Part shown: positions 24,320 to 33,954 of the stretch, in pieces | Position numbering within the stretch: position 1 is the stretch's first letter | How the letters are laid out: each line of letters starts with the position of its first letter | Assembly: GCF_022601735.1 (NCBI RefSeq) | Contig: NZ_JAKUMM010000005.1 | Coordinates: 186,001-250,000 of the forward strand | Length of the DNA: 64,000 bases | Source: Atopomonas sediminilitoris | Lineage (GTDB): Bacteria; Pseudomonadota; Gammaproteobacteria; Pseudomonadales; Pseudomonadaceae | Direction of reading: 5' to 3' | Program-made: the position numbers and the translations under genes | Notes under the pieces: generated by a model | The model's database searches: none | What the model was told of the DNA's origin: nothing | The model's input: only the letters and a program-made list of their open reading frames with translations

Positions 24320-26209
24320 ATGAGCCAGTTTGATCTGCAAGACGAATTAAACCATCCCCGCCACGCCACCCCTGCACTGACTGGCTTGATTGATCGTGCC
24401 CTGAGTCGCCGGCGCTTTTTAGGCGTGGGTGCCACCGCTGGCGCGGCCAGTTTCTTAACCTTAAATCCGCTGAATCAAGCGCTGGCCGCCAGTGCTGGTA
24501 GTCCACTGTTGGGCTTTAACAGCATTGCCGCCTCGACGGCGGATACCATCCAGCTGCCGGCGGGTTATCGCTGGCAAGTGCTGGTGTCGTGGGGTGATCC
24601 GCTGTTTGCTGATGCACCGGCCTTCAGTGAAACCGAGCGCAGCGAAGCGGCACAAAGTCGCCAGTTTGGCGATAACAACGACGGCATGAGCTTTTTCCCG
24701 CTGAGCGACACGCGCGCGCTGCTGGCGATCAACAACGAATACACCAATCAGGAATACCTGTTCGCCGCCGGCAAAGTGCAGAGCTTGGCGGATGTGCGCG
24801 CGGATCAAGCGGCGCACGGTGTCTCCATCATCGAGATCGCGCTACAAGACGGGCAATGGCAGCGCGTGCTGGACAGCCGGTACACCCGTCGCATCACCGC
24901 CAACACACCGATGCACATCAGCGGCCCAGCGGCTGGGCATGCCTTGTTGAAAACCCAAGCGGACCCGAGCGGCCGTCAAGTGCTGGGCACGTTCAACAAT
25001 TGCGCCAACGGGATGACTCCGTGGGGCACTTACCTCACCTGTGAGGAGAACTTTAACGGTTACTTCGGCAGCGCTGCCGCGGTGACGCCCAGCGCCGCGC
25101 AGCAGCGTTACGGCGTTGCAGCGGTGGATGCAGGCTTTGGCTGGCACGCGTTTGATCCGCGCTTTGATCTGGCCAAAGAGGCCAACGAGTGCAATCGCCA
25201 TGGCTGGATCGTCGAGATCGACCCGCATGATCCACAGTCGGTACCGGTCAAGCGCACGGCCTTGGGCCGCTTCAAGCATGAAAACGCCGCTATCCACATC
25301 AATGCCGATGGCCGTGTCGTGGTGTATTTGGGCGACGATGAGCGCGGCGAGCACCTGTACAAGTTTGTCTCGGCCAAGGCGTTGGACCGCGCAAACCCCA
25401 AGGCCAATCGCGATCTGCTGGATGACGGCACCTTGTACGTGGCGCAGTTCACTGCCAAAGACGGCGAGATTCGTGGTGAGGGCCGTTGGTTGCCCTTGAT
25501 TCACGGGCAGAACGGCCTTACCGCCGCCAATGGCTTTGCCGATCAAGCCAGCGTGTTGATTCACGCACGTTTGGCCGCCACCCAAGTGGGCGCTACCACC
25601 ATGGATCGCCCCGAGTGGGTGGCCGTGCATCCCAGCGGCAAGCAAGTGTTCTGCACCCTGACCAATAACAAAAACCGTGGCACGGAAGGCCAACCGGTGG
25701 GTGGGCCTAACCCGCGTGCGGCTAACCATTACGGGCAAATCCTGCGGTTTGCGCCGCAAGCGGCTGACCATAGCAGCGATACCTTTAGCTGGGATTTGTT
25801 CCTTATGGCTGGCAACCCTAAGGTCCATCCGGGCACCGCGTACGCCGGCACCAGCAACATCAACGCCGAGCTGATGTTTAACAGCCCAGACGGTATCGGT
25901 TTTGATGCAGCCGGCCGGCTGTGGATTCAAACCGACGGTGATTACTCCAACCAAGGCGACTTCGCTGGCATGGGCAACAACCAAATGCTTTGCGCTGATC
26001 CCAACAGCGGCGAGTTACGACGCTTCCTGACGGGGCCGGTGGCGTGTGAAATCACCGGTTTGACCTTTAGCCCCGACTCAACCGCCCTGTTTGTTGGTGT
26101 TCAGCATCCGGGCGAAGAAAAAGCACCGTCGACGTTCCCGCATGGCGGCATGCCGCGCTCCTCGGTGATCGTCATCACTCGCGAAGATGGTGGCGTGATC
26201 GGCGCCTAA
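24320..26209 (+). CDS. phoX: PhoX-family alkaline phosphatase, Tat-exported
   Basis: A 629-residue protein of the PhoX/DUF839 family. Residues 29-35 are SRRRFLG, a twin-arginine signal followed by a hydrophobic segment, so it is exported folded. The mature protein has family segments such as NNDGMSFFPL, NNCANGMTPWGTYLTCEENF (the Cys and Glu of the metal site) and DGIGFDAAGRLWIQTDGD. PhoX enzymes carry an iron-calcium cofactor and release phosphate from monoesters and diesters. The Pho box at 24250 ties it to phosphate starvation. A strong terminator follows. Confidence 0.92.
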   Translation: MSQFDLQDELNHPRHATPALTGLIDRALSRRRFLGVGATAGAASFLTLNPLNQALAASAGSPLLGFNSIAASTADTIQLPAGYRWQVLVSWGDPLFADAPAFSETERSEAAQSRQFGDNNDGMSFFPLSDTRALLAINNEYTNQEYLFAAGKVQSLADVRADQAAHGVSIIEIALQDGQWQRVLDSRYTRRITANTPMHISGPAAGHALLKTQADPSGRQVLGTFNNCANGMTPWGTYLTCEENFNGYFGSAAAVTPSAAQQRYGVAAVDAGFGWHAFDPRFDLAKEANECNRHGWIVEIDPHDPQSVPVKRTALGRFKHENAAIHINADGRVVVYLGDDERGEHLYKFVSAKALDRANPKANRDLLDDGTLYVAQFTAKDGEIRGEGRWLPLIHGQNGLTAANGFADQASVLIHARLAATQVGATTMDRPEWVAVHPSGKQVFCTLTNNKNRGTEGQPVGGPNPRAANHYGQILRFAPQAADHSSDTFSWDLFLMAGNPKVHPGTAYAGTSNINAELMFNSPDGIGFDAAGRLWIQTDGDYSNQGDFAGMGNNQMLCADPNSGELRRFLTGPVACEITGLTFSPDSTALFVGVQHPGEEKAPSTFPHGGMPRSSVIVITREDGGVIGA

Positions 26210-26231
26210 GTTAGCCCCGCGCTGCGCTAAG

Positions 26232-26261
26232 CCCTGCCGTTAATGCGGCAGGGATTTTTTG
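26232..26261 (+). terminator. Rho-independent terminator of phoX
   Basis: CCCTGCCG at 26232-26239 pairs with CGGCAGGG at 26246-26253 around TTAATG, followed by ATTTTTTG. Confidence 0.88.
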
Positions 26262-26339
26262 TTGTCTGGCCCAAGCCTGCCTATAGTTGATGAGGAAAAG
26301 CGTTCTGCGCTGCGCGGCAAATTAGGCAAGGAGTCAGGC

Positions 26340-27209
26340 ATGACAAGGTGGCAACGGGTACAACAAGCAGCGCTGGGCGTGTTGCTAGCGTGCGTACTGG
26401 TCACTGTGGCGCAGGGGCAAACCGTGCGTTTTGCGCCCGAGGCGGACTACGGCCCATTCATTTATCAAAATCAACAAGGGCAGATCGCCGGTCTGTCGTT
26501 GGAGTTTCTCGAGCAAATCAGCCGCAATGCCGGATTAACCCTGCTCACCCTTGAACCGCAGCCGTTGGCGAAAATCATGCAAGCCGTGGCTGCGGGCGAC
26601 GTGGATGTGGTCAGCTCGCTGCGGCCGACCCCTGAACGGGCTAAATACCTGGGTTTTACTGCGCCGTATGTGCAGATTCCGGCGGTGGTAGTGGGGCGCT
26701 ATGACAGCTCGCAGCGGCTAGATTTGGGCGCCTTAGGTGAGGCGCAGGTGGCCGTGGGTGAGGGCTACGCGGTTGAAGCCTTTGTGCGCCAAGCCTATCC
26801 GCAGATTCAATGGCAGACCGTGCCTTCAGACAGCGTCGGCCTCAAGCAGTTACTTAATGGTGCGGTCGACGCCGTGGTGATGGACATCGCCAGCGTTAAC
26901 TTCATCGCCAGCCAAGAAGGCATGCAAGGCTTGCTGATTGGTGCGCCGGTGGGCTTTGACTACCCGCTCAGCATGGCCTATCGCAAAGAGGATCAAGCCC
27001 TAGGTGAGGCCTTGGAGCAAGGCTTGGCGGCTATCGACCAAGTGCAACGTCTGCAAATTTTGCAGCGCTGGATGCCCGACGATGGCGTGCCACGGCAGGA
27101 GCAGCGCGGCCTGAGCCTAGAAACGCTGGGCTTATTGACGCTGGTGCTGGCCGTGCTGCTCGGCGCGCTGGCTCTGTGGCACCGGCAGCGGCGTCAGGTG
27201 GGCATGTGA
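26340..27209 (+). CDS. Membrane-tethered family 3 solute-binding protein
   Basis: A 289-residue protein. AAGGAG precedes ATG 26340. The N-terminus is a signal sequence (to about residue 25, VAQGQ). Residues 27-245 are a family 3 solute-binding domain (ADYGPFIYQNQQGQIAGLSL, then DVDVVSSLRPTPERAKYLGF). A C-terminal membrane helix (about residues 262-282) ends in a basic tail HRQRRQ, so the binding domain is fixed to the membrane instead of free. Its stop overlaps the kinase start as TGATG. This suggests a sensory subunit of the kinase at 27209, not an ABC transport component; no ABC genes are near. Confidence 0.85.
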   Translation: MTRWQRVQQAALGVLLACVLVTVAQGQTVRFAPEADYGPFIYQNQQGQIAGLSLEFLEQISRNAGLTLLTLEPQPLAKIMQAVAAGDVDVVSSLRPTPERAKYLGFTAPYVQIPAVVVGRYDSSQRLDLGALGEAQVAVGEGYAVEAFVRQAYPQIQWQTVPSDSVGLKQLLNGAVDAVVMDIASVNFIASQEGMQGLLIGAPVGFDYPLSMAYRKEDQALGEALEQGLAAIDQVQRLQILQRWMPDDGVPRQEQRGLSLETLGLLTLVLAVLLGALALWHRQRRQVGM

Positions 27210-29158
27210 TGCGCGGCAGCGCGTTGCGGCTGGCACGCCCTGCGGCGGCCTTGCTGGCTTGTGGCGGTTATGCCCTGCTGGCGGTGTTGAGCATGCAGCT
27301 ATCGGCACAGCCGAGCTCGGTGGCGGGGTTCTGGTTTGCCAATGCCTTGGCGGTGGCCTTGTTGTTGGCCTACCCACAGCGTGAGTGGTGGCTACTGCTG
27401 GCCGCTATCGCGTTGGGCAATGCGCTGAGTAATGCCGTGATGGGCAGTGGCTGGTTGCGTGCACTGCAGTTTGTGCCGGGCAATCTGTTGGAAGTGTTGT
27501 GTGCGGCGTGGTTATTGCGTCGCAGCGGCAAAGTGGAAGAGCTGTGGAGCAGCCCCTTAGCCATGTTGGCGGTGTTGGCGGTGGCCGCGCTACTGTTGCC
27601 CTTGCTGGGTGCGACGGTCGGTGCGGCGGTGCTGTCGCTCAATGCGACCCTCGGTTACGACGAGCTGTGGCTGCGTTGGTACTTAGGCGATGCGCTGGGC
27701 ATGATCACCCTGTTACCGCTGTTATTAGGCTTTAACCGTATTCAGCTGGAGCGCTTACAGCGTTTTGGTGTGTTGGAGTGCGCCAGCCTGTGCTTGTTGA
27801 GCGTGGCGGTGGCGGTGCTGGCGCTCAGTCAATTGCCGTTCCCTTTTGCCTTTGTCCTGTTGCCTTTATTGCTGTGTGCCATGTTAGCGCCGGTGCTATT
27901 AACCGCTTTGGCGGTCTGGCTGGTGACGCTGAGCATGGCGCTGTTGCTGGCGCTGGGTGAGTTTGTGCCGCCGCCGATCACTACCCACTGGCAAAACTTG
28001 TGGCTGTTCTTGCCCATGATTGCCTTGGTGTTGGCGCCCTTGTTGTTGGCCTGCGCCTTGGAACAGGGTCGGCAGCGCGAGCGGGCGCTCGCTCACCAAG
28101 GCATGCTGCTGGAAGAAGCCGGCAGCTTAGCCAGCCTGGGCGCGTGGGAGCAGCAGTGGCCCAGTGGCGAGGTGTATTGGTCGGCGCAGCTCAGCCATAT
28201 TTTGGCCCTGAAAACGCCGTGCAGCTGGGAGTCACTGCTGCCCAGCTTTGCCCTCAGTAGCCGCCAGCTATTGGCGCGCGCACTGCAAAAAGCCAGCGTC
28301 AGCGGCGCACCCTGGGAGCTGGAGCTGGAGTACTGCCCCGCCGGGCAGGCTCGGCGCATTGTGCAGGTGCTCGGCCGGGTTGAATCGCGTGGCACCGGGC
28401 AGCAGCGCTGGTGGGGCGTGGTGCGGGATATCACCGCGCAAAAAGAGTTGGATCAGCTCAAGAGCCAGTTTGTCGCCACAGTGAGCCATGAGCTGCGCAC
28501 ACCGCTCACCGCCATGCGCGGGGCTCTCGACCTGCTTGAGCACACCCAAGGCGAACAGTTGCCAGAGGCGGGGCGCAATTTGTTGGAGATTGCCAGCCGT
28601 AACACCAAGCGCTTAGGCGAGTTGGTCAACCTGATTTTGGACTTGGAAAAATTGCGCGCCGGCCGTTTGGAGGTACAAGTCGAGCCCATGGATATGGCCG
28701 CTGCGATTGCTGAAAGCTTGAGCAACCTGCAGCCCTACGCGCAGAAGTATCAAGTGCGCTTTGCTTTTACGCCCCCGCAGGCGCCGTTGTATGCCTTGGG
28801 TGATCAGCTGCGGGTGCAGCAAGTACTGAGCAACTTGATGTCCAACGCCGCCAAATTTGCCAGCACCGACAGCGAGGTCGAGCTGAGTCTGAGCGTGCAT
28901 CAACCCGGTACGCAGGATGAGTGCGTGCAAGTGGCGGTGCGCAACCAAGGTGAGCCGATTGCGCAGGCGTTTCGTGAGCACATCTTCCAGCCATTTCGCC
29001 AAGCCGATGGCAGTGATGTGCGCCAGCGGCAGGGCACCGGACTTGGCCTGAGTATCAGCCGCGCTTTGGTCGAAGCGATGCACGGTGAAATCGGCTTTAG
29101 CAGCGATGCCGAACATGGCACGTGTTTCTGGTTTCGCTTACTGCCGGCGCAATCTTAG
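27209..29158 (+). CDS. MASE1-domain sensor histidine kinase
   Basis: A 649-residue kinase. Residues about 1-290 form a multi-helix membrane sensor of MASE1 type (GFWFANALAVALLLAYP near the start). A PAS-like segment follows (about residues 300-410), then HisKA with FVATVSHELRTPLTAMRG (His427), the N-box LSNLMSNAAKFAS and the G2 box GTGLGLSISRAL. No receiver domain is fused and no response regulator is adjacent. The start is set by the TGATG overlap with the tethered binding protein, which probably supplies ligand sensing. Confidence 0.9.
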   Translation: MRGSALRLARPAAALLACGGYALLAVLSMQLSAQPSSVAGFWFANALAVALLLAYPQREWWLLLAAIALGNALSNAVMGSGWLRALQFVPGNLLEVLCAAWLLRRSGKVEELWSSPLAMLAVLAVAALLLPLLGATVGAAVLSLNATLGYDELWLRWYLGDALGMITLLPLLLGFNRIQLERLQRFGVLECASLCLLSVAVAVLALSQLPFPFAFVLLPLLLCAMLAPVLLTALAVWLVTLSMALLLALGEFVPPPITTHWQNLWLFLPMIALVLAPLLLACALEQGRQRERALAHQGMLLEEAGSLASLGAWEQQWPSGEVYWSAQLSHILALKTPCSWESLLPSFALSSRQLLARALQKASVSGAPWELELEYCPAGQARRIVQVLGRVESRGTGQQRWWGVVRDITAQKELDQLKSQFVATVSHELRTPLTAMRGALDLLEHTQGEQLPEAGRNLLEIASRNTKRLGELVNLILDLEKLRAGRLEVQVEPMDMAAAIAESLSNLQPYAQKYQVRFAFTPPQAPLYALGDQLRVQQVLSNLMSNAAKFASTDSEVELSLSVHQPGTQDECVQVAVRNQGEPIAQAFREHIFQPFRQADGSDVRQRQGTGLGLSISRALVEAMHGEIGFSSDAEHGTCFWFRLLPAQS

Positions 29159-29165
29159 GTTGCAC

Positions 29166-29924
29166 TCAGTGCAGATACTGCTGCTCCCACTGCAGCCACA
29201 ACGGCTCGCGTTTCAGCTGATCCAGTGCTGCTTGCCAGTCGCGGATCAGCGCGTCTTCGGTGTCTAAGTTAAAGGCCAGATACAAGTCATCGCGGGCGAT
29301 TACCCAGGCGATCTGCATCTCGTTGGGGTCGTAGTGCATGGCTCGGGCCTTTGCCCGCGCGCTGCTGACGGTGGCCAGCCACAGGTCAATGCGATGCTTG
29401 TACAAGCGGTGGATATTGGGGGTGCCGGCCATGTCGGGTAGCGCCGCCGCGGTGGTGTCGAGATTGGCAAAGCCGAGGCTCATTAACTGGTAGTGGTAGG
29501 CGCTGCCTTCTTGCACACCGATGCTGCCGACACGCCGCGCGTCGGTCAGACTGCCGAGGGTGATGGGGTTATCGCGGTGTGCCAACAAGGCCACATTGGC
29601 GCTGGTCAGCGGGCCAACCCATTTGTAGCGAAAAGCACGATCTTCGGTGCGATACAGAGAAAAAACGCCGCGATTGGGCTGATCTTCCACGTCCTTCATG
29701 GCGCGCTTAAACGGCACCACGCGAATATGCACCGGCTGCTTTAAACGGCGGCTGATTTCATTGAGCACCGCCACGCTAAAACCGTCCGGGGTGCCTTGTT
29801 CGCCTTGGTAGTTGTAAGGCGGAAAGTTCTCGGTATACAGGGTCAAGCCGGTGTGATCGGCGTGCGCGCCGAAACACATCAGGCCAGCCAGCGCGCTGAG
29901 GAACAACAATACACGGTGCAACAT
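29166..29924 (-). CDS. Periplasmic family 3 solute-binding-like protein
   Basis: A 252-residue precursor with a signal peptide (residues 1-22, GAHA). The mature part is a family 3 solute-binding fold: LTLYTENFPPYNYQGEQG, PDGFSVAVLNEISRRLKQPV and GSIGVQEGSAYHYQLMSLG. Such stand-alone proteins without ABC partners are common in pseudomonads. It converges on the MASE1 kinase with 7 bases between stops; whether it also feeds that kinase is unknown. Confidence 0.85.
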   Translation of the reverse strand: MLHRVLLFLSALAGLMCFGAHADHTGLTLYTENFPPYNYQGEQGTPDGFSVAVLNEISRRLKQPVHIRVVPFKRAMKDVEDQPNRGVFSLYRTEDRAFRYKWVGPLTSANVALLAHRDNPITLGSLTDARRVGSIGVQEGSAYHYQLMSLGFANLDTTAAALPDMAGTPNIHRLYKHRIDLWLATVSSARAKARAMHYDPNEMQIAWVIARDDLYLAFNLDTEDALIRDWQAALDQLKREPLWLQWEQQYLH

Positions 29925-29997
29925 ACGGCAATAGGCTCTTGGTACTGCGGCGTCCTGCCGGGCGATGGTCCTGTTATCGATGAAAAGAGTTAAGCGG

Positions 29998-30849
29998 TTA
30001 TGGCGCTGGCTTGGGCGGTTTCAGCACGGCGCTGAGCCATGACTCATAGCGCTGCCCCGTGCTGATCTGCACGCGCTGTGGCAAGGGGTTCTTGGTCCAG
30101 CGCTCGGGCCAATCCTGCAATGCAGCGTGTAGCTCGGTGGGGATCTGTATGTGCGGGTTGAGCAGAGTGGCTTGGGCGCTGTAATACGGCGCGCGATCGG
30201 GGTGCAATAAGCGCGGCGCTAGCTGCCCCGGCACGATCAAGTAGCGGCTGCGATCGGCATAGCGCTGGCGCAAGCGTTGGGCGCTGAGGTCAGCATCGAT
30301 CAACACTAAACGGCTGTGGCGCTGGTGCAGCGCTTGATGGTGCTCTTCGGCTGCGTCGAGTTCGTCTTGCCAGCGTTTTTTCTGCCCTTGCTTGGCCAGC
30401 GTTGCCTTGGCTTCGCTGAGTTTGTCGTGGGCATGTTGCAGCAAGGCTTGGTACGCGGGGCCGTCGAACTCCAGCACTAAATAGGCTGTGCGACTGAGCT
30501 GGCGCTGATACTGGCGGCGGGCAGGGCGGTCGTGGGCGGCCGGCACGCTAAAGCCGAGCTCGTGCAGGCGTTCGCGGCTCAGCCAGTCACTGAGGTAGTA
30601 GCCGCGCTGAGCGCTGTCGTGTGGATAACGCCATTGCAGCTCTAGGCGCAGGCTGCTGTCGTCGCCTTCATCGAGCAGACGGCTGCTATCGCGCATTAAC
30701 TCGCGCTCACTCAGCGTTAATACACTGTCGGGGACGCCACTGCGGTTATAGGCCACGCCGGCTAAGAGTAGGGCATTGCAGCCGAGCATGAGCGCCAGCG
30801 CTAGCAGCAGCGTGCGTTTGCCGGTGAGCCAGGGCTTGCGAGGGGTCAT
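29998..30849 (-). CDS. DUF4824 family protein
   Basis: A 283-residue protein with an N-terminal membrane helix (about residues 13-31) and a large soluble part. The family pattern is visible in GVAYNRSGVPDSVLTLSERE and in LEFDGPAYQALL; residues 150-190 look like a helical coiled segment. GGAGGT precedes ATG 30847-30849, which overlaps the upstream stop as ATGA. DUF4824 genes usually follow DUF2157 genes, as here. Function unknown. Confidence 0.83.
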   Translation of the reverse strand: MTPRKPWLTGKRTLLLALALMLGCNALLLAGVAYNRSGVPDSVLTLSERELMRDSSRLLDEGDDSSLRLELQWRYPHDSAQRGYYLSDWLSRERLHELGFSVPAAHDRPARRQYQRQLSRTAYLVLEFDGPAYQALLQHAHDKLSEAKATLAKQGQKKRWQDELDAAEEHHQALHQRHSRLVLIDADLSAQRLRQRYADRSRYLIVPGQLAPRLLHPDRAPYYSAQATLLNPHIQIPTELHAALQDWPERWTKNPLPQRVQISTGQRYESWLSAVLKPPKPAP

Positions 30850-31913
30850 GATTGACCTCCTTGGCTGACGCGCCGCCAGCGTGAAAACACCACGATCAAC
30901 AGCAGTGACACCAAGCCCAGCAGCAAGAAGAACAAGTACTTGGGCAGTAACTCCCACCACCAATCGAAGAACTTGGTGTACAGGTACAACAGCAAGAACA
31001 CCAAGCTGGTGTTGCGTACCTCGGTCAACTGCCAGCGAATACCGGCGGCAACGCCCAGCGCGCTGAGCACAAAGGCGGCGATTTGGTAGCCGTACTCAAT
31101 CGCGGCGGCATGCCATGTCAGGTAACTGCCATCGCCCCAATAGCCCAGCACCAGCAGCGGTAGATACAGACACAGCAGGCCGCTGATGCGGTACGTGGCG
31201 GCAAAGCCATGCCAGCGCTGTTGGCTCAGCAGGCTGGGGATCGCCAACAGCAGCGCGGCGGCAGGGAAGAAGTTTTCTGGCCGCTCGCCCAAACTCAGCC
31301 AATAGATACCGGCCCAAGCGCCCACGCGCGCGGCGACAAACGCTGTGCCGCACACAATGGCAGCGACCAATAACAAGCGCAGACGACAGTGATAGGCCAG
31401 CAGCAAGGCGAGCGCCCCCCACGGCAACAAGGCTTTGTCGCTGGGGGTGATGTTGAACATTTGCCCCAGCAAGCTGAGGTTGAGCACAAACGCGGTAAAG
31501 CACAGCAACGCCGCGAGCTTGCTGTAGTAACCGCTGCGATCCACCCGACTGATGCCCAAGGTCAGGGCAAGACTGGCCACGCTGGTGCCAATCAACACGG
31601 CGACTTGCAGTGGCGTGCTGAAGACGCCCCAAAAACGATAAAACAAAAAGAACAGCGCACAGGCCAACGTGAGCGCGCCAAACAGCGAGGCAATCCGCAT
31701 TCCCAGCGAGAGCTGCTGGCTGTGTAGGTTGGTATCGATATCCAGTTGCTCGGCAAAGCGCTGCAGCAACTGTTGATGATGTTGCGCCAATTGTTGGCGC
31801 TGCCCCTCAGACAGGTTCAAGACCTGCTGGCGCTCAAGCAGGCTGAGTTCGTCATGAAAGGCTTGTATTTGTGCAGCCCGTTGCTGCGCTTGTTCGCGGG
31901 TCACTTCGCTCAT
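30846..31913 (-). CDS. DUF2157 multi-pass membrane protein
   Basis: A 355-residue protein. Residues 1-60 are soluble and Gln-rich, followed by about ten hydrophobic helices, a layout typical of the DUF2157 family. AAGGAT precedes ATG 31911-31913, and a longer upstream frame lacks homologous character. Function is unknown; it is coupled by ATGA overlap to DUF4824. Confidence 0.83.
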   Translation of the reverse strand: MSEVTREQAQQRAAQIQAFHDELSLLERQQVLNLSEGQRQQLAQHHQQLLQRFAEQLDIDTNLHSQQLSLGMRIASLFGALTLACALFFLFYRFWGVFSTPLQVAVLIGTSVASLALTLGISRVDRSGYYSKLAALLCFTAFVLNLSLLGQMFNITPSDKALLPWGALALLLAYHCRLRLLLVAAIVCGTAFVAARVGAWAGIYWLSLGERPENFFPAAALLLAIPSLLSQQRWHGFAATYRISGLLCLYLPLLVLGYWGDGSYLTWHAAAIEYGYQIAAFVLSALGVAAGIRWQLTEVRNTSLVFLLLYLYTKFFDWWWELLPKYLFFLLLGLVSLLLIVVFSRWRRVSQGGQS

Positions 31914-32098
31914 GGTTATCCTTGGAGCACTCCTCGCCCAGCGCGCACTGTAGCCCACTATGGCCAAGGCTGTCGGTACTCGTGCGCAGAATGCGCGCGC
32001 AGAGTCATGGTGGTGATGGTCAGCGCCGCTTCTAGAATGTGACTAACCTGTCTATGCGCAGAATCAAGATCGGCGCTGCTGCGACATTTAGCCGCAGG

Positions 32099-32113
32099 TT
32101 AGCTGACAGCTAA
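32099..32113. promoter_or_regulatory. Perfect palindrome upstream of the cytochrome bd operon
   Basis: TTAGCT at 32099-32104 and AGCTAA at 32108-32113 flank GAC. It lies about 55 bases before the cydP ATG, in the divergent spacer with DUF2157. It does not match the FNR/Anr consensus (TTGAT-N4-ATCAA), which I could not find in this spacer. Operator identity is unknown. Confidence 0.4.
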
Positions 32114-32168
32114 TCGGCGTAAGATTTTGTTACTGAAGTACACAGGGCATTGCCCGAGGAGTGCGGCC

Positions 32169-32390
32169 ATGCCTGCACTGCCGTCCCCTGATCGAGCCTG
32201 GTGGCGCATCCCCTTGGTGCGCGAATTAGCCGTCATTTTGTTGCTCAAACTCGCCTTGCTGCTGGGCATTCGTGCCTATTGGTTTGATCAACCCGTGGTG
32301 CCAGTCGATGGCACCGAGCGCGTCGCCGAGCGCCTGCTCAGCCGCGTACCCGCCGAATCTCCCGTTAGCCATGAGGAACAACCGCAATGA
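32169..32390 (+). CDS. cydP: Cytochrome oxidase putative small subunit CydP
   Basis: A 73-residue protein with one membrane helix (about residues 19-36) flanked by [13 protein letters not shown] and RAYWFDQPV, the conserved CydP pattern. CydP genes precede cydAB in several proteobacteria; the protein is thought to be a bd-oxidase accessory subunit. GAGGAG precedes ATG 32169. Its stop overlaps the cydA start as ATGA. Confidence 0.85.
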   Translation: MPALPSPDRAWWRIPLVRELAVILLLKLALLLGIRAYWFDQPVVPVDGTERVAERLLSRVPAESPVSHEEQPQ

Positions 32391-33943
32391 TTTCAGAAGC
32401 GGTGGTGGATCTATCCCGTCTGCAATTTGCCATGACGGCCATGTATCACTTTTTGTTCGTGCCCTTGACGCTCGGCTTGGCTTTTTTGCTGGCGATCATG
32501 GAATCCGTCTATGTGATGACCGGCAAGCAGGTCTACAAAGACATGGTCAAATTCTGGGGCAAGTTGTTTGGGATTAACTTTGCGCTGGGCGTGACCACCG
32601 GGCTGACCATGGAGTTTCAGTTCGGCACCAACTGGGCCTACTACAGCCACTACGTGGGCGACATCTTCGGCGCGCCGCTGGCGATCGAAGGGTTGATGGC
32701 GTTCTTCTTGGAGTCGACCTTCATCGGCTTGTTCTTTTTTGGCTGGGATCGCCTGTCCAAGTTGCAGCACCTCGCGGTGACTTGGTTGGTGGCGATTGGC
32801 TCGAACATGTCGGCGCTGTGGATCTTGATCGCCAACGGTTGGATGCAAAACCCCGTGGGCGCGGAGTTCAACTATCAAACCATGCGCATGGAGTTGGTCG
32901 ACTTTGGCGCGCTGCTGTTTAACCCCGTGGCCCAGGTCAAGTTTGTTCACACGGTGGCGGCGGGCTATGTCACCGGCGCGGTGTTTGTGCTGGCGATCTC
33001 CAGCTATTACCTGCTGAAAAAACGTGACCAAGGCTTTGCGCGGCGCTCGTTTGCGATTGCTTCGGCGTTCGGTTTGGCCTCGATTCTGTCGGTGATCGTG
33101 CTCGGCGATGAGTCTGGCTACGAAGTCGGCGATGTGCAAAAAACCAAGCTGGCGGCGATTGAGGCTGAGTGGGAAACCCACCCCGCACCGGCCTCGTTCA
33201 CTGTGATCGGTTGGCCCAATCAGGCGGAGCAGCGCACCGATTACGCGATCAAAATCCCCTATGCGCTGGGCATCATTGCCACGCGTTCGCTGGATAAGCA
33301 GGTCTCGGGCATCAAAGATCTGCTGGTGCAGCACGAGGCGCGGATCCGCACCGGCATGACGGCGTATGGCTTGCTGCAACAGCTACGCGAAGGTGACGAC
33401 AGTGCGGCCACCAAAGCGGCGTTCGACGCGGTGAAAGACGACTTGGGTTACGGCCTGCTGCTGAAGAAGTACACCGCTAATGTGGTCGATGCCAGCGAGG
33501 CGCAGATCCAACAGGCCACGTTGGACACCATTCCTAACGTGTTCAGCTTGTTCTGGAGCTTCCGCGTCATGGTCGGCTCGGGCTTTTTGCTGCTGGCGTT
33601 GTTTGCCTGCGCTTTCTGGGCTTCGGCGCGTAAAAACGAAGAGCGCAAACCGTGGCTACTCAAGTGGGCGCTGTTCAGCCTGCCGTTGCCGTGGTTGGCG
33701 ATTCAAACCGGTTGGTTTGTTGCCGAGCATGGCCGTCAGCCGTGGTCGATTGCCGAAGTGTTGCCGACGTACCTATCCGCCTCCAGCGTCAGCGAAGGCG
33801 ATGTGTGGGGCTCGTTGCTGGCACTGATCGCCTTCTACAGCGTGCTGCTGGTGATTGAAATGTACTTGATGATCAAGTTCGCGCGCCTTGGGCCATCGAG
33901 CTTGCACACCGGTCGTTATCACTTTGAGCAGGCTCACGCCTAA
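32387..33943 (+). CDS. cydA: Cytochrome bd ubiquinol oxidase subunit I, long Q-loop type
   Basis: A 518-residue membrane protein. Haem ligands are H21 (MYHFLF), H188 ([13 protein letters not shown]) and M395 (FRVMVGSGF), matching E. coli H19, H186 and M393. The quinol-binding Q-loop between helices 6 and 7 is full length, with [20 protein letters not shown] and the insert up to about residue 380. The P. aeruginosa CioA has the short loop, so this protein is of the E. coli-like class. It reduces O2 to water with high affinity and is cyanide tolerant. Confidence 0.95.
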   Translation: MISEAVVDLSRLQFAMTAMYHFLFVPLTLGLAFLLAIMESVYVMTGKQVYKDMVKFWGKLFGINFALGVTTGLTMEFQFGTNWAYYSHYVGDIFGAPLAIEGLMAFFLESTFIGLFFFGWDRLSKLQHLAVTWLVAIGSNMSALWILIANGWMQNPVGAEFNYQTMRMELVDFGALLFNPVAQVKFVHTVAAGYVTGAVFVLAISSYYLLKKRDQGFARRSFAIASAFGLASILSVIVLGDESGYEVGDVQKTKLAAIEAEWETHPAPASFTVIGWPNQAEQRTDYAIKIPYALGIIATRSLDKQVSGIKDLLVQHEARIRTGMTAYGLLQQLREGDDSAATKAAFDAVKDDLGYGLLLKKYTANVVDASEAQIQQATLDTIPNVFSLFWSFRVMVGSGFLLLALFACAFWASARKNEERKPWLLKWALFSLPLPWLAIQTGWFVAEHGRQPWSIAEVLPTYLSASSVSEGDVWGSLLALIAFYSVLLVIEMYLMIKFARLGPSSLHTGRYHFEQAHA

Positions 33944-33954
33944 GGAGTTTTGCC

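Noticed and set aside
24842..25984. A 380-codon open frame opposite phoX
   Set aside because: Shadow of phoX; no ribosome site and no recognisable domain.
31914..32168. Anr/FNR box before the cyd operon
   Set aside because: Searched for TTGAT-N4-ATCAA by eye and found none; only an unrelated palindrome is present.
32411..33379. A 322-codon open frame opposite cydA
   Set aside because: Shadow of a conserved gene with all haem ligands in place on the plus strand.
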